A stretch of DNA of 64,000 nucleotides from Pseudorasbora parva (lineage: Eukaryota; Chordata; Actinopteri; Cypriniformes; Gobionidae), in contig NC_090172.1 in the NCBI RefSeq assembly GCF_024679245.1, positions 1,577,001-1,641,000 on the forward strand. Reading direction: 5' to 3'. The stretch's first letter is position 1; the number at the start of each line of letters is the position of its first letter. Below the pieces are notes generated by a model. The model worked only from the letters and a program-made list of their open reading frames with translations. It was not told the origin of the DNA and did no database searches. Shown here piece after piece: positions 43,488 to 55,470 of this stretch. The position numbers were made by a program, and so were the translations under genes.

Positions 43488-43602
43488 CTCTTCCTAGTCG
43501 TTTTCCTTGGTGAAGGTCATCTCTGTGTACTTTAAAAACCAGCAACTCCGACTCAAAGCCAGGTGTACATGAAGACTCCTCCACAAATCCACAAACAAAA
43601 GC
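43488..43602 (-). CDS. Cadherin-like exon 2 of locus A (prodomain start)
   Basis: This 115-bp exon encodes [20 protein letters not shown], followed by [18 protein letters not shown]. The acceptor is CTTAG and the donor GTAGGC. It carries the CxPGF motif of cadherin prodomains. Confidence 0.82.
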
Positions 43603-44596
43603 CTAAGATGAAACATATTAAATCCCTTTTTATAATATATACACTTCAAAACAAAACTGGGGGCATTTCGTACAGTGTGAACTTTTATCTTTGAAGTTTA
43701 AACGACTTTTTAAAAATAAATCAGCATGTCATTATAGAACATGAATTACACCTTTTCAGTTCATAGACTTTACTACCTTTGCTGCTAGTGTTTTGGAAGA
43801 ATGAGTCGATTAAAACATTTATGAAGCATTTTGGTAGTTCCTTTCAGAAGGAACTCAACGCTGCGTCATGGTGTTGACGCAATGGGAACGCCTTCAGCAT
43901 GCATGGTTTGGGTCTTGTGTCTGGCGAGGCAGCGCAGCGACTTTGATCATGTGGACTGAAGGTGGAGTGGGCAAAGGTTTTCTAGAAAGGTCAAGACGGA
44001 GCTATGATGCTCTCAGGCCTTGGAAGCCCACTTTGAGGTCCTCTGGGGGAACCCTACTTAAAGACTACATACTGCATGCTGCGGGGGCTTGGGCCCTAGG
44101 AATGGATAGTTTGGCAGACCAAGAACTGGATTGGATTGCCTTTTGAGTCCCACTCTCTTGTCTGTCACCCTCTCCTATTCTAGTTATGGAGGCGATATGA
44201 TTCTTCCCTGATACAGCGAAGTGATAAAGACAGTGTTGACAGACAACCCCTTCCAAGTACATTCAATTATCGATATGCTTCCCTCATAATCCACAATGGA
44301 TCAGCATCCCACTTTCTCATCTGTCGCCCCTAAAGCATTCTAAGTGGTCTGTTAGTTTGTCACAGCATGAAATTGCTTAAAACAGCTACAGGCACACCAC
44401 TCTCTTGTCTGTATCTTCTGAAAGTATTTTTTCTATTGTAACAGACATAGGCCAGTACAGAGTCCTGCACGGGTTCCTGAGTCGCCGCGGACAGGCACAG
44501 AATGCCGCCGCCGGTGTGCGTACACTCATTGAAAATAAAGTGCTCAAATTTTAAAGACGTGGCACGGTGCTGTATTTACTTTTGTATGACCTGGCA
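43603..44596. other. Intron 1 of locus A with old DIRS-like remnant
   Basis: GTTCCTTTCAGAAGGAACTC at about 43838, followed by CGTCATGGTGTTGACGCAAT, resembles a DIRS end and is shared with about 19631. A CCGCCGCCGGTGTGCGTAC segment at about 44500 recurs near 53890. Confidence 0.5.
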
Positions 44597-44800
44597 ATAA
44601 ATGAATGAATGAGGCATTTATATAGCGCTTTCATATGTACTATTGTACACCCAAAGCGCTTCACAACCATATCAGGGGTCTCTCCTCAACCACCACCAGT
44701 GTGCAGCATCCACTTGGATGATGCGACGGCAGCCACAGTACAACGGCGCCAGTGCGCTCACCACACACCAGTGATAGGTGGAGAGGAGAGAGGGTGTAGG
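44597..44800 (-). mobile_element. Truncated SINE3-like fragment
   Basis: ATTTATATAGCGCTTTCATA, CTCAACCACCACCAGTGTG and GATGATGCGACGGCAGCCA match the body and tail of the SINE at 31783-32334. The 5S-like head is missing. Confidence 0.75.
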
Positions 44801-45654
44801 CCTATATAATGTTTTATGCTAAACTGATTTTATCTCGGGTGTGGGTTGGGTGTCGGTTCTATCTTAAGCGGGTTGGGTCGGGTGCGGATTTACAAAATTG
44901 GACAGGCCAGTAAGAGCAGTGCAGGTAAACCTCTGATTCAAAAGGCACTCTAGAAACAGACACTAGACACTGTGGTCTTTAGCCTCCTTGTGGTTCGAAC
45001 TGAAGGGGCTACACTATTCTCTTCCGAATAGGATTGGGGGTTAGAACAGCCAATTGCTAGAGCAGATGGATTGAGAGCTAAAGAATGGCACCCCTCGCGC
45101 TCTCTTTTCTTTTAGATTGGATGTTGAAGTACATGCTCCCCTCAATCGTGTTGCTTTTAAATAGCATTACAATTTGCAGAGGCCTAGGCACAGCTAATGT
45201 GGGGGAACAGTAGTGGAAGCTTGTCAGGGGACTGTAGCTGTGAACTCCCTGGTTAGTTCTGCCCAAAGGAGTTCAAGCAAAAGATTTCTTCCTTTGGAAG
45301 ATTATCTACAGGTTTTTTGCTCCTTGACCAGTCGGTTCTCTGGACAGTCCCTACTGGGTAGGTTTTAAAAAGGGGGATCAGAGCTGCAGAACTGTTCTTA
45401 CTCTTGATTACTTGGTATGCAACTTATATGGCATCCCAAGGTTCAGATCCTTCAGATTGAGCTACATTTGGTTCTAGGGGTGGGAATCACAGGGTACCTC
45501 ACAATATGATACACGATACATGGTTCACAAAACCAATAACATCACGATACATCAATTCTGAGATATCATTATAGGATTGTCTAGCAATATATTGATTATC
45601 TCACAATATCCGTCTGACTATGAAAACAAAATGGCTATGAAAGGTTAAGTGCAG

Positions 45655-45901
45655 GGACCCACTTTATATTAAGTGGCCTTAACTACTATGTACTAACATT
45701 GTAATTAATCAATTGATATAATGCACTTATTATGTACATACATGTTTCCCATATCACCACACCTGTCCCTAACTCTACCCGTATCCACCTCAATATCAGC
45801 AAAGGTGTTTTGCAATACAATTTGAACACAGTAAGTACATTGTACTTATTTTTCTGATGTAAGTACATAGTACTTAAGGCCACCTAATATAAAGTGGGGC
45901 C
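45655..45901. mobile_element. MITE with GGACCCACTTTATATTA ends
   Basis: The ends GGACCCACTTTATATTAAG and ACCTAATATAAAGTGGGGC are inverted repeats. GTGCAG flanks both sides. Locus B lacks it at about 20615. Confidence 0.75.
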
Positions 45902-46093
45902 GTGCAGATTTTACAGACTTTGGAAATAAATGTGGCATCTATTATTTTACTCAATTTGAGCAATACGTTTGACTTTTCTTAGTTAACTTATGTTCCCGTT
46001 TCCCTCATTCATGTGTTAAGCGCCACCTTGAGGAGACATGAAGAAGCGAGGCTGGGAGCCGAGAAATCTATTTATTGCTCCTTATTTTATTAA

Positions 46094-46352
46094 GGGGCGG
46101 CAATGGCTCAGTGGTTCATGTAGATTGTCTACAAACCGGAAGGTTGGTGGTTCGATTCCCAGTTCCACCTGACCAAGTGTCGAGGTTTTCTTGAGCAAGA
46201 CACCGAACCCCAGCTGCACCCGACGAGCTGGATGGTGCCTTACATGGCTGACATCGCTGTCGGTGTATGAATGGGTGTATGTGCGGCGAAAATGTAAAGT
46301 GCTTTGGATGGCAATAGGGTCTGTTAAAAGCGCTATATATAAATGCAGTCCA
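46094..46352 (+). mobile_element. tRNA-derived SINE
   Basis: GGGGCGGCAATGGCTCAGTGG carries an A-box-like TGGCTCAGTGG, and GGTTCGATTCC (46149-46159) is a B box. The tail includes AAAAGCGCTATATATAAATG. Locus B has uninterrupted TTATTTTATTAATTGAAATA at about 25237. Confidence 0.82.
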
Positions 46353-47124
46353 TAATTAAAATATCAGTATTTGGCATCAGCATGTCGATTCTTGTATCGC
46401 ACAAAATAGGACAATGATTTATTGCCATATTGATATTTTGTCCCACCCCTTCTAACTATTGAGGAATGTGTTCTAGCAATTTTTTTTTTTTTAAACATTT
46501 TTTTATAGGTCTGCAAATACTTTGATTTCACAGAGTGGAAAGTTTCGACACAAGTGATTCAACTGTTTATGCATATAACCTGCTACACATAAATTCAAAT
46601 AACAGACCTAAGATTAAATCAGTAAAATAAGATAAAAAGGGTGTTTCTTTTCACTTATAGGTACTTTTGTCTCTATGGATTTAAAAATAAACCTAGAGAC
46701 CAAACGTGAAAATCTACAAGCATATTACTCTCTTTGCACTCAGTTTGCAGTTGTAAAATAAACGTTTTAAAAACACTAAATAAACACAGTTCTCTACATT
46801 AGACATAGCATTCAGAACTGATTTAATTTAGAAAACACTGCCATTCAAAATGCCACACTATATAATACAAACTTTTATAACTGGATTATAAGTTTGGGTC
46901 TGGGACAAGGAGAAATCAGGCATTAATAATACATTTGAAAATACTAAACCCCTGCAATGTAAAAATTACTGAAATTACCTAAACTCTGTCCAACCAATGA
47001 TAATATAAAAATTACACACTGGCAACAGCAACACATACGATTAAACGTCTGATATTAATTTTTGGCTGTAAAAATGTGTAGCATTTTATTTCTCGTTCCT
47101 GATATGAGGTACATAAAGTCCTAC

Positions 47125-47175
47125 CTTACAAAGGAACATAACAACTCCCAATCGCACAATTCCTATTGTCTCCAT
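47125..47175 (-). CDS. Cadherin-like exon 1 of locus A (signal peptide)
   Basis: Fifty-one bases encode METIGIVRLGVVMFLCK, ending at donor GTAGGA. It aligns with exon 1 of locus B, supporting the start codon. About 740 bp upstream the homology to locus B ends at the rearranged DIRS-4. Confidence 0.75.
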
Positions 47176-47430
47176 TTGGAGCAAAATGCCTCAAAAGTCC
47201 TTTAGGGGTTATTTTCGTATTGATTTTTAAGATTGTACAGCTACTTCAATGCTCGAGTTCCCCCACATGCATGCACATAGGGTGTTTATTACCTTTTTAG
47301 GGTATTTGTCTAAGGGGGCGGCATATGGAGTGATGCAATGTTCCAAGAACAAAAATATGACTGCCAGGACTTGACTGGAAGCTAGGAGTTCTGATAGGGA
47401 ACACAACAAATACTGCATTCCTAGTGTTTT
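47176..47430 (-). promoter_or_regulatory. Conserved upstream block of locus A (probable promoter/5'UTR)
   Basis: About 250 bp upstream of the start codon are highly conserved with 27949-28200 of locus B, including a run around TGCCGC-CCC, CATATG and GGAACATTGCATCA (minus strand). A core promoter is expected here, but I see no convincing TATA box and cannot place a start site. Confidence 0.4.
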
Positions 47431-47722
47431 TAAAGTTTAAAGGTTTTTTGTTTTTGTTTTTACATTTACTACACTATTTTTGACAAATGAAGAATAAAGT
47501 AAATTTGTTGGAAAATACACTACTTATTGGCTTATTGGTTATTTGGCTACACAAAAATATTGGTCAGTTTTTTAATGGCTAGCAAGCATTATTCAATACT
47601 AAAGTACTTTTGCATAAATTTATTCTAGACTTTTTTTTCGTTGATTGCTAACATGCATTGGTCAAAACTGAAGTCATAATGTCAAACTCTTCACACAGTC
47701 AGCAAAACAAAAATCTAGAGAC

Positions 47723-47727
<5 letters not shown>

Positions 47728-47811
<84 letters not shown>
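47728..47811. repeat. (TA)n microsatellite
   Basis: An uninterrupted TA tract of about 42 units lies upstream of exon 1 of locus A. Confidence 0.95.
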
Positions 47812-47815
<4 letters not shown>

Positions 47816-47918
47816 ATAATTTGTCATTGCTTCCACACAAATTCTGTGGCGTAGTTGCTTTAAAAGGTGGGTGGGATAGAAGGTTTGTTCAATGGCGTAG
47901 TGGCAGAGCAAAATTGGT

Positions 47919-48175
47919 TAAATATTTGTTAAGTTCTCACCAAAGCTCTCTATTTTGCTGTAGATCATTGAACTGTTACACTGCCTTAGAAGTCTGTCCG
48001 AAATCAGTTCCCTTTCAAGGGAACTTGAACTGCGTCTACAGTTAGGGATACTTCCTAAGCAATAGCATCTCTGAAAGCATGAATGAAATCTAGTCCAATC
48101 CTGATTGGTGTTGCGTCATGACGTAGTATATGACGGCATTCACGGAGGCTACAAAGGGGAAGCTGGCAGATAGTA
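47919..48175 (+). repeat. Left arm of long inverted repeat, including host flank
   Basis: 47919-48006 is flanking DNA and 48007 onward is the DIRS-4 ITR. The whole is repeated inverted at about 50625-50882. Confidence 0.85.
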
Positions 48176-48249
48176 CAAACAGCTTTCACTCTTCAGCAAG
48201 GCACTCTCTGTCACTCTGTTTTGCCTATTTGGTGTTGTTTGTCCCACAT

Positions 48250-50515
48250 TGGCCCAGTCGTGAGACATGGCAGTTCGGCATCGAGATGTCATTCTGGCCA
48301 ATATTCGGTGCTTGGGGTTGAGAATCAACACAAAGAAGAGCATGTCGACGCCCTCCCAATGCCAAACCCTTGAACCCTGTTCTGTTCCTGGGAGTTGAAT
48401 GGAATTCGACCACGATGCAGGCACAAATATCTCTTAAAGAGAGTAATATGCCTGTTAAAAAAAAAAAAAGGTCTCCAGAGTGAAGCTAGGCCGCAGCCTC
48501 ACTGTGAAGACATTTCAGAGACTGCTGGGGCTCATGGCCAACGTCCAACCTTTTGGCCTGCTATACATGAGACCCCTATAGTGGTGGCGAGGGGAAATCT
48601 GTTTTTGTATGATCCTTGCTGGTTTGGGTGTGGTCATGAACGGGGTTCAAAGCTCTGAGGAGCTTTTTCCTGGATCTCCACGGCCACTGTGTCCTGATAC
48701 ACTCCGACAATACGTCGGTAGTCGCATATCTGAACCATTAGGGGGGTCTTGAGGTTGCGCCCTCTATGCAAATTGGCCCACCAGATCCTTCTGTGGTCCC
48801 AAGGGAGACTGTCATCTCTCAGGGCGATGTATGTCCCCGGGGACCAAAATCAGGGAGCAGAAATCCTGTTGAGGGAGGAGCTGAGGCCCAGGGAATGGAG
48901 ACTTTACTCAGATGTGGTGAAGGCCATGAGCCAGAGGTTTGGCCCAGTGAAAGTGGATCTGTTTGAGTCTTGAGAGACATCTCACTCGATCAATCAATCA
49001 ATCAACTTTATTTATATAGCGCTTTTACAATGATGATTGTTTCAAAGCAGCTTCACAGTGATAAAAAGGACAATACTGCAACAAAATTTTATTTGGCTGT
49101 ACAGTCATTCTGGAGAAAACAGTGATGTTATCAGCTTATTTTAATTGATCATATATCGACAATGTTGGCAGATCAGTTTATAGAATTAAATAAGACCTAA
49201 TTCATTAATTGTATTTGTATGTTTAGTTGAATATCTTGGATCATCATTTTAGTGTTATAGTTTTAGTGTCCCCAACTGAGCAAGCCAAGCCAAAGGCGAC
49301 AGTGGCAAGGAACCAAAACTCCATCAGGGCATGATGGAGAAAAATAAACCTTGGGAGAAACCAGACTCAGTCGGGGTGCCACTTCTCCTCTGGCCTATTA
49401 TCAAACAGTGCATACTTATTATTCTAGCAACCTTACAGGTCAGAAATCATATTAGATAAGAATATAATCAAAATTTCTGGTTATCACTCAAGAGAGAAGT
49501 TTATTTAGGATGGCGCGTCAATTACACAAGAATATGAATATTTGAAGTTTAGAGTCGATGCGATGCTAGGAAGACTTTTCCAGAGTTTAGGAGCTAAATC
49601 GGAAAAGGATCGATTGCCTGCAGTTGATTTAGATATTCTAAGTTTTATCAACTGGCCAGAGTTGAGACCGCAATAGACGTGAAGGAGAATAATGTGTTAG
49701 GAGCTCGCTTAAGTACTGCGGAGCTAAACCATTTAGTGCTTTGTAAAAAATAAGTAAGATTTTAAAATGTACGCGATGTTCAATAGGGAGCCAGTGCAGT
49801 GTTGACAGAACTAGACTCATATGATCGGTGCTGAAGCTGCCGAGAGGGAATCAGCCTACTGTTAGTAACACCATGTTGGCCGACCCAAGTATGGTTCTCA
49901 GACGTCGCAGCACTGCTGGCAGCGCCTCCCTGACAGATCCCTCTGAGGAGGGACCTGCTGTCTCAGGCCGGGGGCAAAATATTTCACCCCCAGCCAGAGC
50001 TGTGGAACCATTTGAGGGGCCAGATTCCTAGAGGCAGGACTGTCAGCAGGTGTGGTGGAGACATTGCTCAGCTCCAGGGCTCCAGCAACCAGGAGACTGT
50101 ACAGCCTCAAGTAGAATGTGTTTGCCATTAGGTGTAGAGAGCGTGAGGTGAACCCAGTTAACTGCCTGGTGGCTTCAGTGCTGGAGTTCCTCCAAGATCA
50201 TTTCTCTGCAGGGCTTACCCCATCCACACTCACGGTGTACATGGCTGCCGTTGTGGCTTTCCATGCTCCGCTGAGTGATGGGCCTCTGGGAAAGCACCAT
50301 CTGGTTGTGCGTTTCCTCCGTGGGGCTCGGAGGATGAGGCCTGCGACTCGCTCCAGAGTGCCAACCTGGGATCTGGCTGTGGTGCTTGAAGGGTTGTCTG
50401 CGGCTCCCTTTGAACCACTCGAGCCGTCCGAGGCGAAGAACCTGAACCTTAAGGTGGCCTTTCTTCTAGCCATCACTTCTCTGAGGAGAGTGGGAGATCT
50501 CCAATCTGGAGCGCA
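48250..50515 (+). pseudogene. DIRS-4 pol and recombinase remnants
   Basis: Readable pieces are RT after YIDD (MAVRHRDVILANIRCLGLRI), RNase H end (LCKLAHQILLWSQGRLSSLR, MYVPGDQNQGAEILL), methyltransferase-like REGISLLLVTPCWPTQVWFS after the LINE, and recombinase (HFSAGLTPSTLTVYMAA to AITSLRRVGDLQ). The recombinase stops before HxxR and Tyr. Confidence 0.85.
48986..49835 (-). mobile_element. 5'-truncated L2/CR1-type LINE nested in DIRS-4
   Basis: The minus strand encodes LHWLPIEHRVHFKILLIFYK, then ALNGLAPQYLSELL, the usual C-terminus of L2/CR1-clade reverse transcriptase. A 3' UTR and a TTGATTGATTGATTGA tail (48986-49005) follow. It splits the DIRS-4 methyltransferase-like region. Confidence 0.85.
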
Positions 50516-50624
50516 ATTTGCCTGTAAGAATTATAACCCATGCTCCCTGAGAAAGAGAATGAGACACTGCATCTCATCACCACTTACGCCTGGAGCGCCT
50601 GCTTCATCGAGAGGCTGTTTGTAC

Positions 50625-50882
50625 TATCTGCCGGCCTCCCCCTTTGTAGCTTCCGTGAATGCCGTCATATACTACGTCATGACGCAACACCAATCAGGAT
50701 TGGACTAAATTTCATTCATGCTCTCAGAGATGCTATTGCTTAGGGAGTATCCCCGAAGTGTCGTAGATGCAGTTCAAGTTCCCTTGAAAGGGAACTGATT
50801 TCGGACAGACTTCTAAGGCAGTGTAACAGTTCAATGATCTACAGCAAAATAGAGAGCTTTGGTGAGAACTTAACAAATATTT
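50625..50882 (-). repeat. Right arm of long inverted repeat, including host flank
   Basis: It is the inverted copy of 47919-48175, including 88 bp outside the DIRS ITR (CTACAGCAAAATAGAGAGC). A separate DIRS 3' terminus follows it. Confidence 0.85.
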
Positions 50883-50991
50883 AGCCAGTTTGCTTAGGGA
50901 GTATCCCTAAGTGTCATAGACGCAGTGTCTTGTTCCCTTTCTCATGGAACATGGGTTACTGTCATAACCCGCAACATTTTGTGAGGTCCCT

Positions 50992-51297
50992 TCAAGGCTT
51001 AGTTCACCCAAAAATGAAAATGATTTCATTAATTACTTACCCTCATGTCGTTGGACACCCGTAAGACCTCCGTTCATCTTCGGAACACAAATAAAGATAT
51101 TTTGGTTGAAAGCTGATGGCTGAGAAAGGTCTCCATTGGCATTCAGTACATTCCCACTCACAAGACCCATAAAGGCACTAAAACAAAGTCCATCTCACAA
51201 CAGTGGCTGTACAATAATTTTACAATGCAACGAAAATACTTATTGTGCGCACAAAAATCAAAATAACAATTTCACCTTTTGGGTGAACTAACCCTTT
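50992..51297. mobile_element. MITE with TTAGTTCACCCAAAAATGA ends
   Basis: CTTAGTTCACCCAAAAATGA at left is matched inverted by TTTGGGTGAACTAACCC at right. About 300 bp, non-coding. A related end starts at about 55957. Confidence 0.75.
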
Positions 51298-51713
51298 CAT
51301 TACTGCCTAGGTTTTTGGACTGGCTTGGCACATGACACAAGCAAGCAGGCTCCTGATTGGTTAACCCGGCGTGAACAGATGCCAAAGTATAGATATTTCA
51401 GCACGGGCTTCAGACGCTTCAAATAAATGCACAAAAGCACCAAATAAAAATCACTTGTGCAAGACACTCATTTCTGAATGAGGCAAAAATCGCATCCATC
51501 GTGGCACGCTAATCGTGTCATTTCAGTACACGGCTTATTAATTAAACATAAAATTAGAGTCTTAAAATCCAAATTAATCAAATATGATCTTACTTGTTGA
51601 ATGAACAAATTCTGACCTACATTAGTTGTGTATTAGTTTATTTTACAGGAACAATATAGAACGAAGAAAAAAAAAAAACATTCTAACAATGTCAAGCAGC
51701 TGATTCAAGCCAC
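51298..51713. other. Unassigned intergenic DNA
   Basis: AT-rich single-copy-looking sequence; nothing recognised. Confidence 0.4.
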
Positions 51714-52282
51714 ACTGCAAAAAAATGCTTTTCTTACTCAGTATTTTTGTCTTGTTTCTAGTCAAAATATCTAAAAATTCTTACATTAAGAAACATTTAC
51801 AAGACAAGTAAAAGTTATTGTCTTGGGAAAAAATAACTTAAAATTAAGAGAGTTTTTGCTTAAAATAAGCAAAATAATCTGTCAATGGGGTAAACAAAAT
51901 AATTTTGTTTTCTGTTTGAGTTAAGATTATTTTACTTACCCCATTGGCAGATTATATATCTTATTTTTGTCACATTACAACTAAAGAAAACTAAGGTGAG
52001 AACTCATGCGCAGAGGAAAAGGTGATTTATTTACAAAAATAAAATACAAAACAAACACCCTTGAGGGGGCACAACACATAATCAAAACCATAACAAACAC
52101 AATCATACCAACTGGGGGGAAATAAACAGGAACCCGGGAGATGTAGACAAGGCAACGATCCGACAAAGACTGACAAACACCAGGAGCTATTAAAGGGAAC
52201 AAATTAGGCAGGGAATGGGGGAACACAGGGGGGTCAAATGAAGCCAATGATGAGATAACAAGGGGGAGGGATCAGACAATAG

Positions 52283-54154
52283 GTGCTTTACATGGAGCAC
52301 TTTAATCGGTTTAAAAGACCAATCCGAATGAAAATGCTCCATAAAAACACCTCAAGCGGAATAAAAATCCCCAAACCGAATGAAATTGTAATCAGTTTGA
52401 GAGAGGAGGGATAAACCTTTTCATGAACTGATCAAACGAAATCACACCGGACTGAAGCTCAGCACCGCGACACAGGATCTCACGCCGGATGCGCACATTA
52501 TATACCAACCCGTTCTCACTCCCAAGGCGTCAAAATCCGAAGCATAGTCAAGTGCCTTCCGCGTCACAATTAAGACGCTAAAGGTGCCCCTGGGCGTCAT
52601 TTTGCGACGCGCTGGGTGCTCCATTCATTACAATGATAAACCTTTGGCGCCATAAACAGACGCATTTAATTATTTGCGTTTATAAAAGCAGACATGATTT
52701 TATTAATATTTAAAGGCTACTTTTATATTTCGGAGCAACTAACTCCACTCCTACCCTAAACCTACCCACTCTCAACAATATAAAACACGTAACAGGCAAA
52801 TAAATGTACAGACACAGGTATTTATTGCAAAAACTGACCAAAGCAGTATAAAAGTATTAACTCATGTTGCATTCCAAGTCTTCTGAAGTCATACGATATC
52901 TTCATGTGAAGAACAGAGTCGATCTTGATGTTTTAATCGCTGAAATGATGATCCCGCTGCCCCGTGAACGAACTCATTCATATCTCATTCAAATAATTCA
53001 AAAGACTCCTGAGCATGACGCAATCGGTCACAAGACACACGAGAGCCAATGACATTTTACAATCAATGCTGACGTAATGACGCAATTGGTCACAAGACAA
53101 ACGAGAGCCAATGCAATTTCACTATGAAATCTCACGTAACCGGCGCCAATATTTGAAATTTGATTGTGTTTGTTGATGATCTTCTGCGGATGGAGATGCT
53201 GATCGCTTTTGGGGATTTTCTTCATACAAATCAATCGTTTGGCCTCGGAAAACTTGGATTATTTAACTGTTTTGAATAACTTGTGTATGCAGTCGTATAT
53301 GTCAGGCTATATCCTGTGTTTTATATCATGTTCAGACAAATGGGTAGGTTTAGGGATGGGGTGGGGTTGGGTTACATGTTAAGCATGTCTAAATAGCGTA
53401 AATAAAATAAATGTAAATAAAATTATGCTTGCTGATTAAATTGAAAAACACACTCCAACATGTCATAATGGCAAAATTATAAACTAATACAATTTCACCA
53501 TGACGATAACATTACTAATACCCAGTGCGTCTGTGTATGACGCCAAAGGTTTCTCACTGAAATGAATGGAACACCCAGCGCGTCGAAACATGACGCCTTG
53601 GGGCACCTTTAGCGTCTTTATTGTGACGCGGAAGGCACTTGACCATGCTTCGGTTTTTGACGCCTTGGGAGTGAGAATGGGTTGTATATACACGCGAGCT
53701 CAATTCTGAATGACTTCTGACAGAAGAGCTGCACGGTGGGTGTATCTTGTAGCACAGGGTCAAATCAGTATATTGATCAGATTTGATCAATTTATATTAA
53801 ATATAAATTTAATATAAAATTTTGAAATGGCCCTCGTGGCGCGGCAGGATTTTGAACAACTTCCTGAGTTGCCGCGGACAGGCACCGAATGCTGCCGCCG
53901 GTGTGCGTACACTCATTGAAAACAATATGTTTGAATTTTAGAGATGTGGCGCGCGCTGTGCTTCGCTTCGCATCCGGTGTGCGACCCCCTTGATGCGTCA
54001 GACAAACTGCATGTCACAAAATGATTGCGATTTAAAGTCAGCACATGTAAACACCAGATCGGTTTAGATAACGTATCATGTAAACAGTCCACTAAATCTT
54101 TCAATCGGAATGATTTTAATCGAAATGAAAAAAAGCGTGCATGTAAACGTGGCT
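52283..54154. mobile_element. Level-3 element with GTTTACATG-type ends
   Basis: GTGCTTTACATGGAGCACTT at left and TGCATGTAAACGTGGCT at right match the ends of the shorter copy at 58295-58952. It carries a level-4 insertion. Confidence 0.72.
52506..53684. mobile_element. Level-4 element with about 120-bp TIRs
   Basis: CAACCCGTTCTCACTCCCAA at left is matched inverted by TTGGGAGTGAGAATGGGTTG at right, and the pairing continues for about 120 bp. TATATAC flanks both ends (52499-52505 and 53685-53691). No transposase was found. Confidence 0.82.
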
Positions 54155-54379
54155 AATGACAGGAGCACATGCCCAACATAACAAAACACACGTGCACACA
54201 AGACAGGACAGGCATGTGACAATTTTAAGCAAAAACTCTCTTCATTTTGAGTTATTTTTTCCTAAAACAAGAACATTACTTTTGCTTGTCTAGTAAATAC
54301 TTCTTGTTTTAAGAATTTTGAAATGTTTGGACTGGAAACGACAAAAATACTGAGTAAGAAAAGCATTTTTTGCTGTGCA

Positions 54380-55470
54380 GAGGCTAATTTGCAGCACCAG
54401 TCCCTTGTTAGGCTTTTTTAACAACAATACAACAATTACACAAACAAAAACAAAAATTAATAAGAAGAAAAAAGAAAGAAAAAAAGAGAAAGGTAAGACT
54501 GTGTATGATCATCAATGTTCAAAAACCTGCTTTTTTTAACCACTTTTTAGATTTCTTTGAAAGATGTTTAAATCTGTTTGCATTTTTAGTTCAACTGGCA
54601 GCTGTTCCAAAGCAGTGCACCTTGAACCGAAAATGTGGATTGTGCAAATTTAGTTTTCCTTTTCGGTACTGTGCAATTTTGATTAGTTGACCTTAAATAT
54701 TTTAATTTAATATTCTTTTAGTATTTTTAATAAAATAAATGTAGCCTTGATGAGCAGGAGAGACTCCTCCTAAACACATTAAAACTCTTAAATGGCACTG
54801 TATAATTATTTTAAACCAAACACTCATATTTACATTCACATTCTGGCACAAACTGCTAAATCATTGTTGACTGTTTAATGCACTGGTATATATTTTGGGC
54901 ACTAGATGTCAGTGTTACTTTTGCTCTCTCAATGACGATGAGTCTAGTCTGGCACAGTCTTATAATTCTCCTTTTACCCAATCCTAGTAATTTTCCCTAA
55001 AATTCACTCAAAAATACAGATTGAAGTGAAGCTGACATCTGGAATCGACTCCAGAGTTGAGGAATTGATTCTTTTTGGGATCTATTTGATTAAGTATTTG
55101 ATTAAGGGTTTTTAAGATTATACATCAGTCATCTCAGTGCCTACTGTATGTTTTCAGGACTAAAGTTCATACAAGATATGACATGATTCATTTGTGCTGT
55201 CTCACTCAGGCTGGATTTGAGGTAATTAAGACACACATTATATCTATAGACCTATAACACTATAACTGTGATGATAATAATGATACACATAACACACCCT
55301 GCAAATATAAAGCACATAAGCAGACGGCACGTCCAAGCATTTTAAATGCTTATGTTGACAAAGCTTCTTCTTCTTCTGAGGCAAACTCTGAATAGTCTCT
55401 CCTCCCAGAGCTCCCCAGCCATCATAAACATCCCATAGATGTATCTATCACTAGCAAAGCCTAGCAATTA
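54380..55470. other. Unassigned intergenic DNA
   Basis: AT-rich. No gene, and only short simple repeats (CTTCTTCTTCTT near 55365). Confidence 0.4.

Larger units (their letters stand above)
30781..47175 (-). other. Cadherin-1-like locus A (gene span)
   Basis: This is the tandem paralogue of locus B, with the same exon lengths for exons 1-7 and a 131-bp exon 8. After exon 8 (36036) no EC3 or EC4 exon is visible. Two EC5-type exons follow at 31116-30974 and 30899-30781, the last with an in-frame stop. Joining all ten exons gives 1425 bp, or 474 codons plus stop, without a frame break. It would encode a signal peptide, prodomain, EC1, EC2 and a partial EC5 with no membrane anchor. The introns carry an LTR retrotransposon, a Tc1-like element, DIRS-3 and SINEs. 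It is either a secreted short cadherin or a decaying pseudogene with good frames; the sequence alone does not decide. Confidence 0.75.
48007..50978 (+). mobile_element. DIRS-4: rearranged DIRS element upstream of locus A
   Basis: A 5' ITR (48007-48240) jumps directly to RT (gag deleted), then RNase H, a nested LINE (48986-49835), the methyltransferase-like end and a truncated recombinase. An inverted copy of the 5' end with 88 bp of flanking DNA follows (about 50600-50882), then a 3' terminus. It is inactive. It lies about 0.8-3.8 kb upstream of the locus A start codon. Confidence 0.85.
51968..54221 (-). mobile_element. Solo LTR with 5-bp TSD (level 2)
   Basis: TGTCAC and GTGACA ends are flanked by ATTTT on both sides (51963-51967 and 54222-54226). 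AATAAATCACC on the minus strand is a polyadenylation signal. The LTR is split by a level-3 element. Confidence 0.78.
51714..54379. mobile_element. CACTGCAAAAA MITE split by nested insertions (level 1)
   Basis: The left half is 51714-51967 and the right half 54222-54379 (GCATTTTTTGCTGTGCAG end). The intact relative is at 26496-26755. Everything between the halves is later insertion. Confidence 0.82.

Noticed and set aside
46094..46170. tRNA gene
   Set aside because: A and B boxes are present, but no cloverleaf stem set can be closed and a SINE body follows.
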